The notes under the pieces are model-generated. The model was not told the origin of the DNA. It searched no databases and worked only from the letters and a program-made list of their open reading frames with translations. Position numbers and translations under genes: made by a program. Below are positions 1 through 7,698 of a stretch of DNA of 24,995 bases, piece by piece. The stretch lies in contig JBCKVB010000022.1 of the NCBI GenBank assembly GCA_038924245.1, positions 1 through 24,995 of the forward strand, written 5' to 3'. This DNA is from SURF-13 sp038924245. GTDB taxonomy: Bacteria; Pseudomonadota; Gammaproteobacteria; SURF-13. Within the stretch, counting starts at the first letter, position 1. The number at the start of each line of letters is the position of its first letter.

Positions 1-8
1 AGACAGGC

Positions 9-71
9 TTGCCAGAATTTTAGAACAGGCTATACTATTTCACAATATACAATCGTTTTCACAATATGAAA
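9..71 (+). promoter_or_regulatory. Promoter and operator-like palindrome of the IclR-family gene
   Basis: TTGCCA (9-14) and TATACT (31-36) are 16 bases apart and each match the sigma-70 consensus at five of six positions, which puts transcription start near base 43. An 11-base direct repeat, TTTCACAATAT, occurs at 38-48 and 57-67, a period of 19 bases or nearly two helical turns. The second copy is half of a perfect inverted repeat, TTTCA-5-TGAAA (57-71), which overlaps the start codon at 66. Many IclR proteins repress their own genes through short palindromes, so autoregulation is the likely reading. That is inference. Confidence 0.6.
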
Positions 72-872
72 TCATCTGCTCCATTCACAGCGCCAGTCAC
101 CGCGGCGGTCACAGCGCCTGTCGGCGGAGGCATCCAGGTCATAGACCGGATGGCCGAGCTGCTGGAGGCCATTACACGGGCCGACCGCCCGGCGACTCTC
201 AAGGTACTGGCCGCAGAAACCGGCTTGCATCCTTCTACCGCGCATCGCATTCTCGCCTCTGCAATCAAGCATGGCTGGGTTGAGCGCGCTGCGGAGGGTC
301 GTTACCGGTTGGGGATTACCTTGCTACGTCTGGCGAGCCGGGTGCGCGAGCATAAGGACATACGGCGTGAAGCCTTGCCCATCATGGAGTGGTTGCGCGG
401 AGAGGTGGGTGAGACGGTCAACCTCACCCTGCGTGAAGGCGACGAGGTGGTGTATGTTGAACGTGTCTCCAGCCACAAAACCATCCGCGTGGAACAGGTG
501 ATCGGCGGGCGCGCGCCGTTGCACGTTACGGCGGCGGGCAAGCTGTTTCTCGGCTGTGCGGGAAAGCCCGCCTTCGATCTTTATACAAAAAGGACAGGCC
601 TGCCGGCCTACACTACGCATACCCTGACCAGCACCCGGTCACTGTGGAAAAACATCAGCCAGAGTGTCGAGCGGGGTTGTGCACTGGATAACGAGGAGGC
701 GGAGCGGGGCGTGGGCTGTATCGCGGCGCCGGTCAGGGACGCCGTTGCGCGCATGGTGGCGGGTCTGTCCATTTCCGCTCCCATTGAGCGCCGCCGGGAC
801 CTGTGGATTCCGATCCTGATCGAGGCCGCGCGCAGGCTTTCGGAGCGTCTGGGCTATGTAGAAGTAGAATAG
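66..872 (+). CDS. IclR-family transcriptional regulator
   Basis: A 268-residue protein with the IclR layout: an N-terminal winged helix-turn-helix (about residues 23-85, beginning GIQVIDRMAELLEAI and including the recognition region TGLHPSTAHRIL) and a C-terminal ligand-binding domain (about 90-265, with GETVNLTLREGDEVVYVERV and the family's GVGCIAAPV segment). The length is normal for the family. The first 22 residues are rich in Ala, Val, Thr and Pro and look like a non-conserved extension. No clear Shine-Dalgarno precedes the ATG at 66, so the start is uncertain; the in-frame ATG at 150 would remove part of the DNA-binding domain and is less likely. Target genes and ligand cannot be read from this window, since the next gene downstream, surE, is a housekeeping gene. 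Confidence 0.9.
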   Translation: MKSSAPFTAPVTAAVTAPVGGGIQVIDRMAELLEAITRADRPATLKVLAAETGLHPSTAHRILASAIKHGWVERAAEGRYRLGITLLRLASRVREHKDIRREALPIMEWLRGEVGETVNLTLREGDEVVYVERVSSHKTIRVEQVIGGRAPLHVTAAGKLFLGCAGKPAFDLYTKRTGLPAYTTHTLTSTRSLWKNISQSVERGCALDNEEAERGVGCIAAPVRDAVARMVAGLSISAPIERRRDLWIPILIEAARRLSERLGYVEVE

Positions 873-923
873 CGAACACATGGAGCTTGAATATTACCGC
901 CGATGTGCCGATCATAGCGATTG

Positions 924-1709
924 ATGAAAATTCTCCTCAGCAACGACGATGGCTATCTGGCGCCCGGCATTGTGTGTCTGGCGCAGGCGCTGCGCAAGGT
1001 GGCCGAAGTCGTGGTGGTGGCGCCGGAGCGCGACCGCAGCGGCGCGAGCAACTCGCTTACCCTGGACAACCCCTTGCGTGCGGTGCGTGTCAGTGACCAG
1101 TTGATCCGCGTGGACGGCACGCCCACCGATTGCGTGCATCTCGCCATCACCGGCCTGCTGGAATACGAACCCGACATGGTGATCGCCGGCATCAACGGCG
1201 GCGCGAATCTGGGCGATGACGTGCTCTACTCCGGCACCGTGGCGGCGGCGATGGAGGGGCGTTTTCTGGGCCTGCCCGCGCTCGCCGTGTCGCTCATCGG
1301 CCCGGACTGCGTGCACTACGAGACCGCCGCGCGCGTGACGTGCCAGCTCATCGCGCGTCTGCTCACCGAGCCCCTGCCCGCGGACACCATCTTGAACGTC
1401 AACGTGCCCGACCTGCCGTGGGAGCAAATCGCCGGTTTCGAGGCCACCCGTCTCGGTCACCGGCATAAGGCCGAGCCGGTGATACGCGGTAAGGATCCGC
1501 GCGGACGCACCATTTATTGGGTGGGCCCGCCGGGCGCGGAACAGGACGCCGGGCCGGGCACGGATTTTTACGCGGTGCGGCGCAACCATGTTTCCGTCAC
1601 GCCGATACAGGTTGATCTCACGCGCTACAGCGCGCTTGACCAGGTGGCGCACTGGGTGCAGGGCTTGCCCGGCGGTATCGCCGCGGAAAAGAAAGTGCGC
1701 GGCGCATGA
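924..1709 (+). CDS. surE: 5'/3'-nucleotidase SurE
   Basis: SurE is a metal-dependent phosphatase that acts on nucleoside monophosphates in the cytoplasm. The 261-residue product opens with MKILLSNDDG, which supplies the metal ligands Asp8 and Asp9. Ser39 (in PERDRSGASNS) and the GINGGANLG segment around residues 89-97 complete the active site. ATG 924 is chosen over the TTG at 921 because it gives the usual SurE N-terminus. The stop overlaps the start of pcm (ATGA), indicating translational coupling. surE-pcm-nlpD is a classic gammaproteobacterial order. The spacer from the IclR gene is only 51 bases, and no strong promoter or ribosome-binding site was seen in it. Confidence 0.97.
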   Translation: MKILLSNDDGYLAPGIVCLAQALRKVAEVVVVAPERDRSGASNSLTLDNPLRAVRVSDQLIRVDGTPTDCVHLAITGLLEYEPDMVIAGINGGANLGDDVLYSGTVAAAMEGRFLGLPALAVSLIGPDCVHYETAARVTCQLIARLLTEPLPADTILNVNVPDLPWEQIAGFEATRLGHRHKAEPVIRGKDPRGRTIYWVGPPGAEQDAGPGTDFYAVRRNHVSVTPIQVDLTRYSALDQVAHWVQGLPGGIAAEKKVRGA

Positions 1710-2359
1710 TTCCCCATCGCGGCATCGGCATGACCTCGCAGCGCACACGCGAGCGCCTGGTGCAGCGTCTGGAAGAGCAGGGCATCCGTAATGTCACCGT
1801 GCTGGACGCGATCCGTCACACCCCGCGCCACATCTTCGTGGACGAGGCCCTGGCGAGCCGCGCTTATGAAGACACCGCGCTGCCCATCAGTTACGGCCAG
1901 ACCATTTCCCAGCCTTACATCGTCGCGCGCATGACTGAAGTGTTACTGGAGAGCGCACCAAAAAAGGTACTGGAGATCGGCACCGGCTCCGGTTATCAGG
2001 CCGCCATCCTCGCGCGCCTGGTAGCTGAGGTGTACACCGTGGAGCGCATCGAGGCGCTGAAAAAACAGGCGCGCAAACGCTTTGCGGAACTGAAGCTGCG
2101 CAACATTCATGTCAAGCAGGACGACGGCGTGCTCGGCTGGCCGGAGCAGGCGCCATATGACGCCATTATCGTTACCGCGGCGTCCGCCGAGGTGCCCGCC
2201 GCGCTGGTTGCGCAACTTTCCATGGGAGGACGCATGCTGATTCCCGTGGGCGCGCCCGGCGCGCAGGATTTGCTGCTCATCACGCGCACAGAGGAAGGTT
2301 ATGAACGCCACTCGCTGGAGCGTGTGAGCTTTGTGCCGTTGCTGAGCGGGGTGGCCTGA
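1706..2359 (+). CDS. pcm: Protein-L-isoaspartate O-methyltransferase
   Basis: Pcm methylates abnormal L-isoaspartyl residues in aged proteins, using S-adenosylmethionine, to start their repair. The 217-residue protein has the PCMT fold: the SAM-binding motif LEIGTGSGYQAAILA (about 89-103), an acidic residue after the second strand (YTVERIE), and the substrate-proximal segment PISYGQTISQPYIVARM (about 60-76). The start at 1706 overlaps the surE stop by four bases. An in-frame ATG at 1730 (MTSQRTRERL) matches many homologues' N-termini and is an alternative. The stop overlaps the next start (TGATG), so three genes are coupled. Confidence 0.97.
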   Translation: MIPHRGIGMTSQRTRERLVQRLEEQGIRNVTVLDAIRHTPRHIFVDEALASRAYEDTALPISYGQTISQPYIVARMTEVLLESAPKKVLEIGTGSGYQAAILARLVAEVYTVERIEALKKQARKRFAELKLRNIHVKQDDGVLGWPEQAPYDAIIVTAASAEVPAALVAQLSMGGRMLIPVGAPGAQDLLLITRTEEGYERHSLERVSFVPLLSGVA

Positions 2360-2934
2360 TGCGTATCTTTTCCGCGCTTTATGACCGGGTGATGCATTGG
2401 GCGATGCATCGCCACGCAGAGTGGTATCTCGCGGGACTGAGCTTTACCGAATCCTCGTTTTTCCCGGTCCCGCCAGACGTCATGCTCGCGCCCATGGCGC
2501 TGGCGCGCCCGGAGCGCGCATGGCGTCTGGCCGCGCTCACCACCGTTGCATCGGTGCTCGGCGGCTTGTTCGGCTATCTCATCGGCCATTACGCCTTTAT
2601 CTTCATTGAGCCGTGGATACAGCGCGTGGGTTATACGGAAGCCTATCAACACGCGCAGGACTGGTTCAGGGAATGGGGTTTCTGGGCCATCTTCATCGCC
2701 GCCTTCACGCCGATCCCCTACAAGATGTTCACCATCGCCGCGGGGGTGATCGCCATGCCACTGTTGCCGTTTGTGATCGCCTCCCTCATCGGACGCGGCG
2801 CGCGGTTTTTTCTGGTCGCGGGGATCATGCAGTGGGGCGGGGCGCGCATGGAGCGCGTGCTGCGCCAATATATAGACCGTATCGGCTGGGTCATGGTGCT
2901 CGCGGCGCTCATCGCCTATTTCGCGTTCAGATAA
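2359..2934 (+). CDS. yqaA: YqaA-type DedA-family membrane protein
   Basis: A 191-residue inner-membrane protein of the YqaA branch of the DedA/VTT superfamily, whose members are linked to lipid scrambling or transport and envelope homeostasis. Visible features are an N-terminal re-entrant-like segment ending SSFFPVPPDVMLAPMALARP (31-50), a hydrophobic stretch at about 55-84, the signature FTPIPYKMFTIAAG (116-129) followed by the helix with GRGARFFLVAGI (145-156), and a final membrane helix at about 175-190. It starts inside the pcm stop codon and lies 10 bases before nlpD, a common arrangement in this neighbourhood. The exact substrate is not known from sequence. Confidence 0.9.
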   Translation: MRIFSALYDRVMHWAMHRHAEWYLAGLSFTESSFFPVPPDVMLAPMALARPERAWRLAALTTVASVLGGLFGYLIGHYAFIFIEPWIQRVGYTEAYQHAQDWFREWGFWAIFIAAFTPIPYKMFTIAAGVIAMPLLPFVIASLIGRGARFFLVAGIMQWGGARMERVLRQYIDRIGWVMVLAALIAYFAFR

Positions 2935-2944
2935 TGGGGGCCTA

Positions 2945-3706
2945 ATGATGCGGGTGTGGGCCACCACCGCGCTCATCATGCTGACTCTCTCCGGCTGCGC
3001 CGGTTATTCCGGTTACGCGCCGGTGAGCGGCGAGCGCACGCGCGAGTCAGTCAGTAAATCCGGTTATTACACGGTCAAATCGGGCGACACCTTATATTCC
3101 ATCGCCTGGCAGTACGGCCAGGATTACAAAGAAGTCGCGCAGTGGAATCGCATCAAGCCGCCGTACCGCATTTACGCCGGGCAACAGTTGCGTCTTACGC
3201 CGACCGCCAACACCGTCGTTGCCGCCAAACCCTCCGCGCCTGCCGCCAAACCCAAACGTGAAATGGCAAACAAGGAAGAAGCTCGATCCGAACCGGCCAT
3301 GCCGCCGGACAACAAGGAAGACGACACCCCGGCCCAGTTCATCAACTGGCGCTGGCCCGCGCCAGGCAAGCTGGTGGAAAACTTCGGCGCGGGCAACAAA
3401 GGCATCAACATCGCGGGTGAAGAAGGACAAGCCATACAAGCCGCCGCACCGGGGCGAGTGGTATACAGCGGCAGTGGCCTGGTGGGTTTAGGTCAACTGC
3501 TCATCATCAAACACAACAACAGTTTCTTAAGCGCCTACGCGCACAATAAAACGCTGCTGGTGAAAGAGGACGATCAAGTCAGCGCCGGACAGCGCATCGC
3601 CGAAATGGGCCGAACCGGCGCCGAACGCGTCATGCTACATTTTCAAATCCGCAAAGACGGCAAGCCGGTGGATCCGTTGCAATATTTGCCGGAGACGAAA
3701 CTATAA
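2945..3706 (+). CDS. nlpD: Lipoprotein NlpD, murein hydrolase activator
   Basis: A 253-residue outer-membrane lipoprotein that in relatives activates the amidase AmiC during septal peptidoglycan splitting. A signal peptide ends in the lipobox LSGC, with Cys18 as the lipidation site. A LysM peptidoglycan-binding domain follows (about 41-85, YYTVKSGDTLYSIAW), then a Pro/Ala/Lys-rich linker and a LytM/M23 domain (about 140-250). The zinc-binding residues of active M23 peptidases are degenerate: the HxGxD-type site reads NKGINIA and the final HLHFE-type site reads MLHFQI. It should therefore be an activator rather than an enzyme, as in NlpD/EnvC. Two adjacent ATGs (2945, 2948) follow a G-run. rpoS, normally next, is not present. 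Confidence 0.95.
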   Translation: MMRVWATTALIMLTLSGCAGYSGYAPVSGERTRESVSKSGYYTVKSGDTLYSIAWQYGQDYKEVAQWNRIKPPYRIYAGQQLRLTPTANTVVAAKPSAPAAKPKREMANKEEARSEPAMPPDNKEDDTPAQFINWRWPAPGKLVENFGAGNKGINIAGEEGQAIQAAAPGRVVYSGSGLVGLGQLLIIKHNNSFLSAYAHNKTLLVKEDDQVSAGQRIAEMGRTGAERVMLHFQIRKDGKPVDPLQYLPETKL

Positions 3707-4014
3707 GCAGAGTTCGCGGCAAACGTAGCGTTAGGCCGCGCGCAGAAATAACTTGACTAAGTTTTCTTCTGTGTCGGCAGCACTGCGTAGTTCCAGCATG
3801 TAGGTCATGGTGCGCGCAGCGCTCCGTGACAGAGGGATTGTCAGGCAGCTTCGCAGCCTGACCTATGTCTGCTCCCCCAGTGTTTACGTAGCAGACTATT
3901 GTTTTTGGATAAAACTACTCATTTTCGCTGGCCGAGTTGCCGCGATTTTCACGCACACAGCCCCGCCCTGCTGGAGAATATTATTTTTTCCAGCAGGGCG
4001 GGTTACAAAAGCTA
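3707..4014. other. Hairpin-bearing spacer after nlpD
   Basis: This 308-base stretch holds no convincing gene. It has a hairpin at 3840-3862 (GTCAGGC arms, with an inner GC pair pair and a TTC loop) and the strong stem-loop at 3962-4002 listed separately. Base composition is more mixed than in the flanking genes, including an AT-rich part around 3895-3990. This is where rpoS would normally lie, and no sigma-factor remnant was recognised on either strand. Confidence 0.6.
3962..4002 (-). terminator. 14-bp perfect stem-loop downstream of the 108-residue gene
   Basis: CCCGCCCTGCTGGA (3962-3975) and its exact complement (3989-4002) form a GC-rich stem with a 13-base AT-rich loop. Read on the minus strand it begins 12 bases after the stop of the gene at 4015-4341. 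No U-run follows the stem on either strand, so it may end transcription weakly or protect the 3' end of the mRNA. Confidence 0.5.
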
Positions 4015-4341
4015 CTAAACGCGGGTTTCGTGCGGGGTTGAATAACCTTCTTTCGGTGGTGGCGCGTAGGCGCTGGTGCGCTGTATTACGTATTTTTCGA
4101 TCTGTTGATTGGTAAGATCGAGCAGCTTGGGATTATTCGTCCAGTCGTCCCAGACGTGAGACATGATTTCGTCGTAAATATCGGGATGGTAATGGGCTTC
4201 ATCGCCCATGACGAGCACATTGAAGATGCGCTCGTTGAGTGCGTGATAGATGCAGTTGAGTTGGTCGGCGGCGTGTTGCTCTTGGCCGCTCCAGTCGCCG
4301 ACGCAGTGTACGTCGCAGAGATACTTGCTGAGTGACATCAT
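4015..4341 (-). CDS. Hypothetical protein, 108 residues
   Basis: I do not recognise this family. The product is soluble-looking, with no signal peptide or membrane helix, and is rich in acidic residues, Tyr, His and Trp. Notable parts are an N-terminal CDVHCVGDWSG, a central helical-looking stretch (about residues 24-66: an NCIYHALNER segment, then GDEAHYHPDIYDEIMSHVWDDW) and a Pro/Lys-rich tail. It is accepted as a real gene because an excellent Shine-Dalgarno (TAAGGAGGG on the minus strand, 4350-4358) lies eight bases before the ATG at 4341; a second ATG at 4338 is equally usable. The gene is followed by a strong stem-loop, and a second hairpin stands in its leader. The Cys/His content could bind metal, but nothing proves that. 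Confidence 0.7.
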   Translation of the reverse strand: MMSLSKYLCDVHCVGDWSGQEQHAADQLNCIYHALNERIFNVLVMGDEAHYHPDIYDEIMSHVWDDWTNNPKLLDLTNQQIEKYVIQRTSAYAPPPKEGYSTPHETRV

Positions 4342-4552
4342 AATCAGGCCCTCCTTAGTACTGCTTGGGGATGGGCCTGTCCGATGACAGACCCATCGAG
4401 TGGATTTGTCAGTCCTTTGACCTGAGACCGTGTAACAAAATTTAGCCTACGCCTGGTTATCAGGGGATGCAAGGGGCGCTGAGAGCAGGTTTAAACCTGG
4501 TCTAAAATAGAGGTTTTGAGATTCTTCACCCTCAAGCAGGGCTCGGTAACAG
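4342..4552 (-). promoter_or_regulatory. Leader/upstream region with hairpin and palindrome
   Basis: Upstream of the 108-residue gene (minus strand) lies a 12-bp inverted repeat with one mismatch and a four-base loop (arms 4370-4381 and 4386-4397, GATGGG...CCCATC), placed 11 bases before the Shine-Dalgarno. It could act as an attenuator or translational switch. A perfect 14-base palindrome, CAGGTTTAAACCTG, lies at 4486-4499 and could be an operator. No ORF or clear sigma-70 promoter was identified here. Confidence 0.4.
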
Positions 4553-4957
4553 TTAAATCATCAGCAACGCGGCGGCGACGCGGCGTCCGTCGGCCACGAG
4601 GAGATTGTAGGTGCGGCAGGCGGCGCCGGTGCTCATGACTTCGACGCCTATGCCTTGCCGGATGAGAGGGGCGATTTCGCTTGCGGGAGGGAAGATCAGT
4701 TGCGCGCCCGATCCAAACAGTACGACTTCGGGATTAAATTCGACGAGCTGTTCGAAATGTTCGGCGCGCAGCTCGGCGAAGCTTTGCGGGGGCCAGCCGC
4801 GCAGCAGTTGCCCGGGCGAGATAATCAGGCTTTGCGTGAGGGTTTCCTGTCCGGCGGGGGCCGTCCGGTCCGCCGCGGGCAGTTTGACGGTGATCCGGCC
4901 CGGTGCGTAAGAGAGGATGGTGTAACGGCCGGCGCTGCCTTCCAGATGGAATTTCAT
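4553..4957 (-). CDS. Mth938-like domain (DUF498) protein
   Basis: A 134-residue protein of the Mth938/NDUFAF3 (DUF498, Xcc1710-like) family. Visible family features are the central VVLFGSGAQLIFPP (about residues 79-92) and the C-terminal block IGVEVMSTGAACRTYNLLV followed by GRRVAAALL. The product is a small soluble single-domain protein; bacterial members have no firm biochemical role, while the mitochondrial relative assists complex I assembly. It is divergent from alaC across a 162-base spacer, a pairing often seen in gammaproteobacteria. On its own strand, the 108-residue gene follows 211 bases downstream. Confidence 0.88.
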   Translation of the reverse strand: MKFHLEGSAGRYTILSYAPGRITVKLPAADRTAPAGQETLTQSLIISPGQLLRGWPPQSFAELRAEHFEQLVEFNPEVVLFGSGAQLIFPPASEIAPLIRQGIGVEVMSTGAACRTYNLLVADGRRVAAALLMI

Positions 4958-5119
4958 GTGTCGTGGCTTTCCGGTGGGACAGGGTCAATCATAGGGTATA
5001 AAGCGGCGCTCTGCCAGACTGCGGCCCCCTGCGCCCTGAATTCCTTCCCACACGGGTAGTTAGCGTTTAAACTATATGCTGTTTGAAAAGAACCGCCAAG
5101 CCTGGGCCTTAAAAAAACC

Positions 5120-6343
5120 ATGATGGACGATTTCCCCCGAATCAAGCGGCTGCCGCCGTATGTCTTCAATATCGTCAATGAATTGAAGGCCAAGGCGCGT
5201 GCGCGCGGCGAGGACATCATTGATTTCGGCATGGGCAATCCCGATCAGCCCACCCCGCGGCACATCGTGGATAAACTCATCGAAACCGTGCAGCGCAGCG
5301 ACACGCACCGCTATTCGCTGTCGCGCGGCATCCCGCGCCTGCGCCGCGCGATCTGCAATTGGTATCAGCAGCGCTTCAACGTTGATCTGGATTTCGAAAA
5401 AGAGGCCATCGTCACCATCGGTTCCAAGGAGGGCCTGGCGCATCTGGCGCTGGCTACAATCGGGCCGGGCGATGCGGTGCTGGTGCCGAATCCGGCCTAT
5501 CCCATCCACCCGTATGGCTTCGTGATCGCCGGCGCGGACATCCGTCACGTACCCATGGTCGAGGGTGTGGATTTTTTCGCCGAACTGGAGAAGGCGATCA
5601 AGGACTCCTGGCCCAAACCCAAGATGCTGGTGCTGAATTTTCCGTGCAACCCGACCGCGCAGTGCGTGGAGCTGGATTTCTTTGAAAAGGTGATTGCGAT
5701 TGCGCGCGAGCATCAGATTTGGGTGGTGCATGACCTGGCCTACGCCGACATCGTCTTCGACGGCTATGTCGCGCCGTCCATCCTGCAAGTGCCGGGCGCG
5801 AAAGAGGTCGCGGTGGAATTTTTCACGCTGTCCAAGAGCTACAACATGCCCGGCTGGCGCGTGGGCTTCATGTGCGGCAATGAGAAACTGGTCGCGGCGC
5901 TGGCGCGCATGAAATCGTATCTGGACTACGGCATGTTCACGCCGATCCAGGTGGCCGCCATCAGCGCGCTAGAAGGCCCGCAGGACTGCGTGCACGAAAT
6001 CGCCGCCATGTATCAAAGTCGGCGCGACGTGTTGTGCGAGGGCTTGAATGCGCTCGGCTGGGCGGTGGAAAAACCCAGGGCCAGCATGTTCGTGTGGGCG
6101 CCGATCCCGGAACATTACCGTCATCTCGGCTCGCTGGAATTCTCCAAAAAACTTTTGGAACAGGCCAAGGTCGCGGTGTCGCCCGGCATCGGTTTCGGGC
6201 AATACGGCGACGACCATGTGCGCTTCGGCCTGATTGAAAACGAGCACCGCACGCGCCAGGCCGTGCGCGGCATACGTGAGATGTTCAAGAAGGACAAGGT
6301 AAAAGTAGCAAGCCGCAAGTTGCAAATAGTCGCCAGTAAATGA
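5120..6343 (+). CDS. alaC: Glutamate-pyruvate aminotransferase AlaC
   Basis: A class I/II PLP-dependent aminotransferase of the AlaC type, which makes alanine from pyruvate and glutamate. The 407-residue protein has the fold-type I hallmarks: GMGNPDQPTP near the N-terminus (37-46), FPCNPTAQ (174-181), the PLP-ring Asp205 in HDLAYAD, Schiff-base Lys239 in TLSKSYNMPGWRVGF, and a late substrate-carboxylate Arg region (DDHVRFGLIENE). Two ATGs, 5120 and 5123, are possible starts; neither has a strong ribosome-binding site. The last 18 or so residues (KDKVKVASRKLQIVASK) lie beyond the conserved domain and are encoded by an AAG/CAAG-rich repeat-like tract. hom follows 39 bases downstream, so an amino-acid biosynthesis operon is likely. 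Confidence 0.93.
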   Translation: MMDDFPRIKRLPPYVFNIVNELKAKARARGEDIIDFGMGNPDQPTPRHIVDKLIETVQRSDTHRYSLSRGIPRLRRAICNWYQQRFNVDLDFEKEAIVTIGSKEGLAHLALATIGPGDAVLVPNPAYPIHPYGFVIAGADIRHVPMVEGVDFFAELEKAIKDSWPKPKMLVLNFPCNPTAQCVELDFFEKVIAIAREHQIWVVHDLAYADIVFDGYVAPSILQVPGAKEVAVEFFTLSKSYNMPGWRVGFMCGNEKLVAALARMKSYLDYGMFTPIQVAAISALEGPQDCVHEIAAMYQSRRDVLCEGLNALGWAVEKPRASMFVWAPIPEHYRHLGSLEFSKKLLEQAKVAVSPGIGFGQYGDDHVRFGLIENEHRTRQAVRGIREMFKKDKVKVASRKLQIVASK

Positions 6344-6382
6344 GGAGTCTTTTCTTGTCACTTACCACTTGTTACTGTCTTC

Positions 6383-7696
6383 ATGAAACCCGTTAAAGTA
6401 GGTTTGCTCGGTCTTGGCACGGTGGGCGGCGGCACGGTCAACGTGCTGGCGCGCAACGCGAGCGAGATCACGCGCCGCGCCGGGCGCGGCATTGAGATCA
6501 CTCATGCCGCGGCGCGCGATCTTGAAAAGCCGCGCATCTGCGACACCAGCGGTATCAAGCTCACCGCCAAGCCGCTCGACGTGGTCAACGACCCGGAAAT
6601 AGAGATCGTGGTCGAACTCATGGGCGGCATAGACCCCGCGCGTGAGCTGGTGCTGCGCGCCATCGCCAACGGCAAGCACGTGGTGACCGCGAACAAGGAG
6701 CTTATCGCGCGCCACGGCAACGAAATCTTCCGCGCCGCGCGCGCGCAAGGCGTGATGGTGGCGTTCGAGGCCGCGGTGTGCGGCGGCATTCCCATCATCA
6801 AGGCGATCCGCGAAGGACTGGCGGGCAACCGCATCGAGTGGCTGGCGGGGATCGTGAACGGCACCAGCAATTTTATTCTCACCGAGATGCGGGACAAGGG
6901 GCGTGACTTCGCCGAGGTGCTGGCCGAGGCGCAGCGCCTGGGTTACGCCGAGGCCGATCCCACGTTTGACATCGAAGGCACCGACGCCGCGCACAAGCTC
7001 ACCATTCTGGCCGCGATTGCGTTTGGCATTCCGCTGCAATTCGACAAGGTGTACACCGAAGGCATCACGCGCGTCACGCGCGAGGACGTGAGTTATGCGG
7101 AACAGTTCGGTTATCGTATCAAGCATCTCGCCATCGCGCGCCGCACCCCGGAGGGCGTGCAACTGCGCGTGCACCCGACGCTCATTCCAGAGCGGCGCTT
7201 GATCGCCAACGTGGACGGCGTGATGAATGCGGTGGTGGTGACCGGCGATGCGGTCGGCCCCACGCTCTATTACGGCGCGGGCGCGGGCGCGGAGCCTACC
7301 GCTTCCGCCGTGGTGGCGGACCTGGTGGACGTGGTGCGCGCACTCACCTCGGACCCGGAAAACCGCGTGCCGCATCTCGCGTTCCAGCCCGACGCGCTGT
7401 CGGACTTGCCCATCCTGCCCATGGAGCAGGTGGAAACGGCGTATTATCTGCGTTTGCAGGCCGCCGACCGTCCCGGCGTGCTGGCCGATGTCACGCGCAT
7501 CCTCGCCGATCAGGAAATCAGCATCGAGGCGATCCTGCAAAAAGAGCCGCCACAGGAGGGCAGTGATGTGCCGGTGATTATCTTGACCCACCGCGTGTTG
7601 GAAAAGCGTATCAATCAGGCGATAGCGCGCATCGAGGCGCTCAAGGCCATCTCCGCGCCGGTGACGCGCATTCGTCTGGAACAGCTTTCACGTTAG
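6383..7696 (+). CDS. hom: Homoserine dehydrogenase
   Basis: Reduces aspartate-semialdehyde to homoserine with NAD(P)H, the branch point to threonine and methionine. The 437-residue monofunctional enzyme has an N-terminal Rossmann motif, GLLGLGTVGGG (7-17), and the conserved VVTANKELIARHG (100-112, with Lys105). The catalytic domain contains GIVNGTSNFIL and the family signature around AEADPTFDIEGTDAAHKL. A C-terminal ACT domain (about 355-430, beginning YYLRLQAADRPGVLADVT) probably mediates threonine feedback inhibition. No aspartokinase domain is fused. It is followed two bases later by thrC, so the two are certainly co-transcribed. Confidence 0.97.
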   Translation: MKPVKVGLLGLGTVGGGTVNVLARNASEITRRAGRGIEITHAAARDLEKPRICDTSGIKLTAKPLDVVNDPEIEIVVELMGGIDPARELVLRAIANGKHVVTANKELIARHGNEIFRAARAQGVMVAFEAAVCGGIPIIKAIREGLAGNRIEWLAGIVNGTSNFILTEMRDKGRDFAEVLAEAQRLGYAEADPTFDIEGTDAAHKLTILAAIAFGIPLQFDKVYTEGITRVTREDVSYAEQFGYRIKHLAIARRTPEGVQLRVHPTLIPERRLIANVDGVMNAVVVTGDAVGPTLYYGAGAGAEPTASAVVADLVDVVRALTSDPENRVPHLAFQPDALSDLPILPMEQVETAYYLRLQAADRPGVLADVTRILADQEISIEAILQKEPPQEGSDVPVIILTHRVLEKRINQAIARIEALKAISAPVTRIRLEQLSR

Positions 7697-7698
7697 AC

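Noticed and set aside
912..1748. Long minus-strand ORF opposite surE
   Set aside because: It is a GC-driven shadow of surE with no recognisable domain; surE itself has all its active-site motifs.
3730..3736. GTTAGGC core-like heptamer after nlpD
   Set aside because: No paired RYYYAAC site or palindromic stem within attC distance; a chance heptamer is likely.
3807..4115. 102-codon plus-strand ORF in the spacer after nlpD
   Set aside because: No ribosome-binding site, no protein-like composition, and it runs across the hairpin and antisense into the 108-residue gene.
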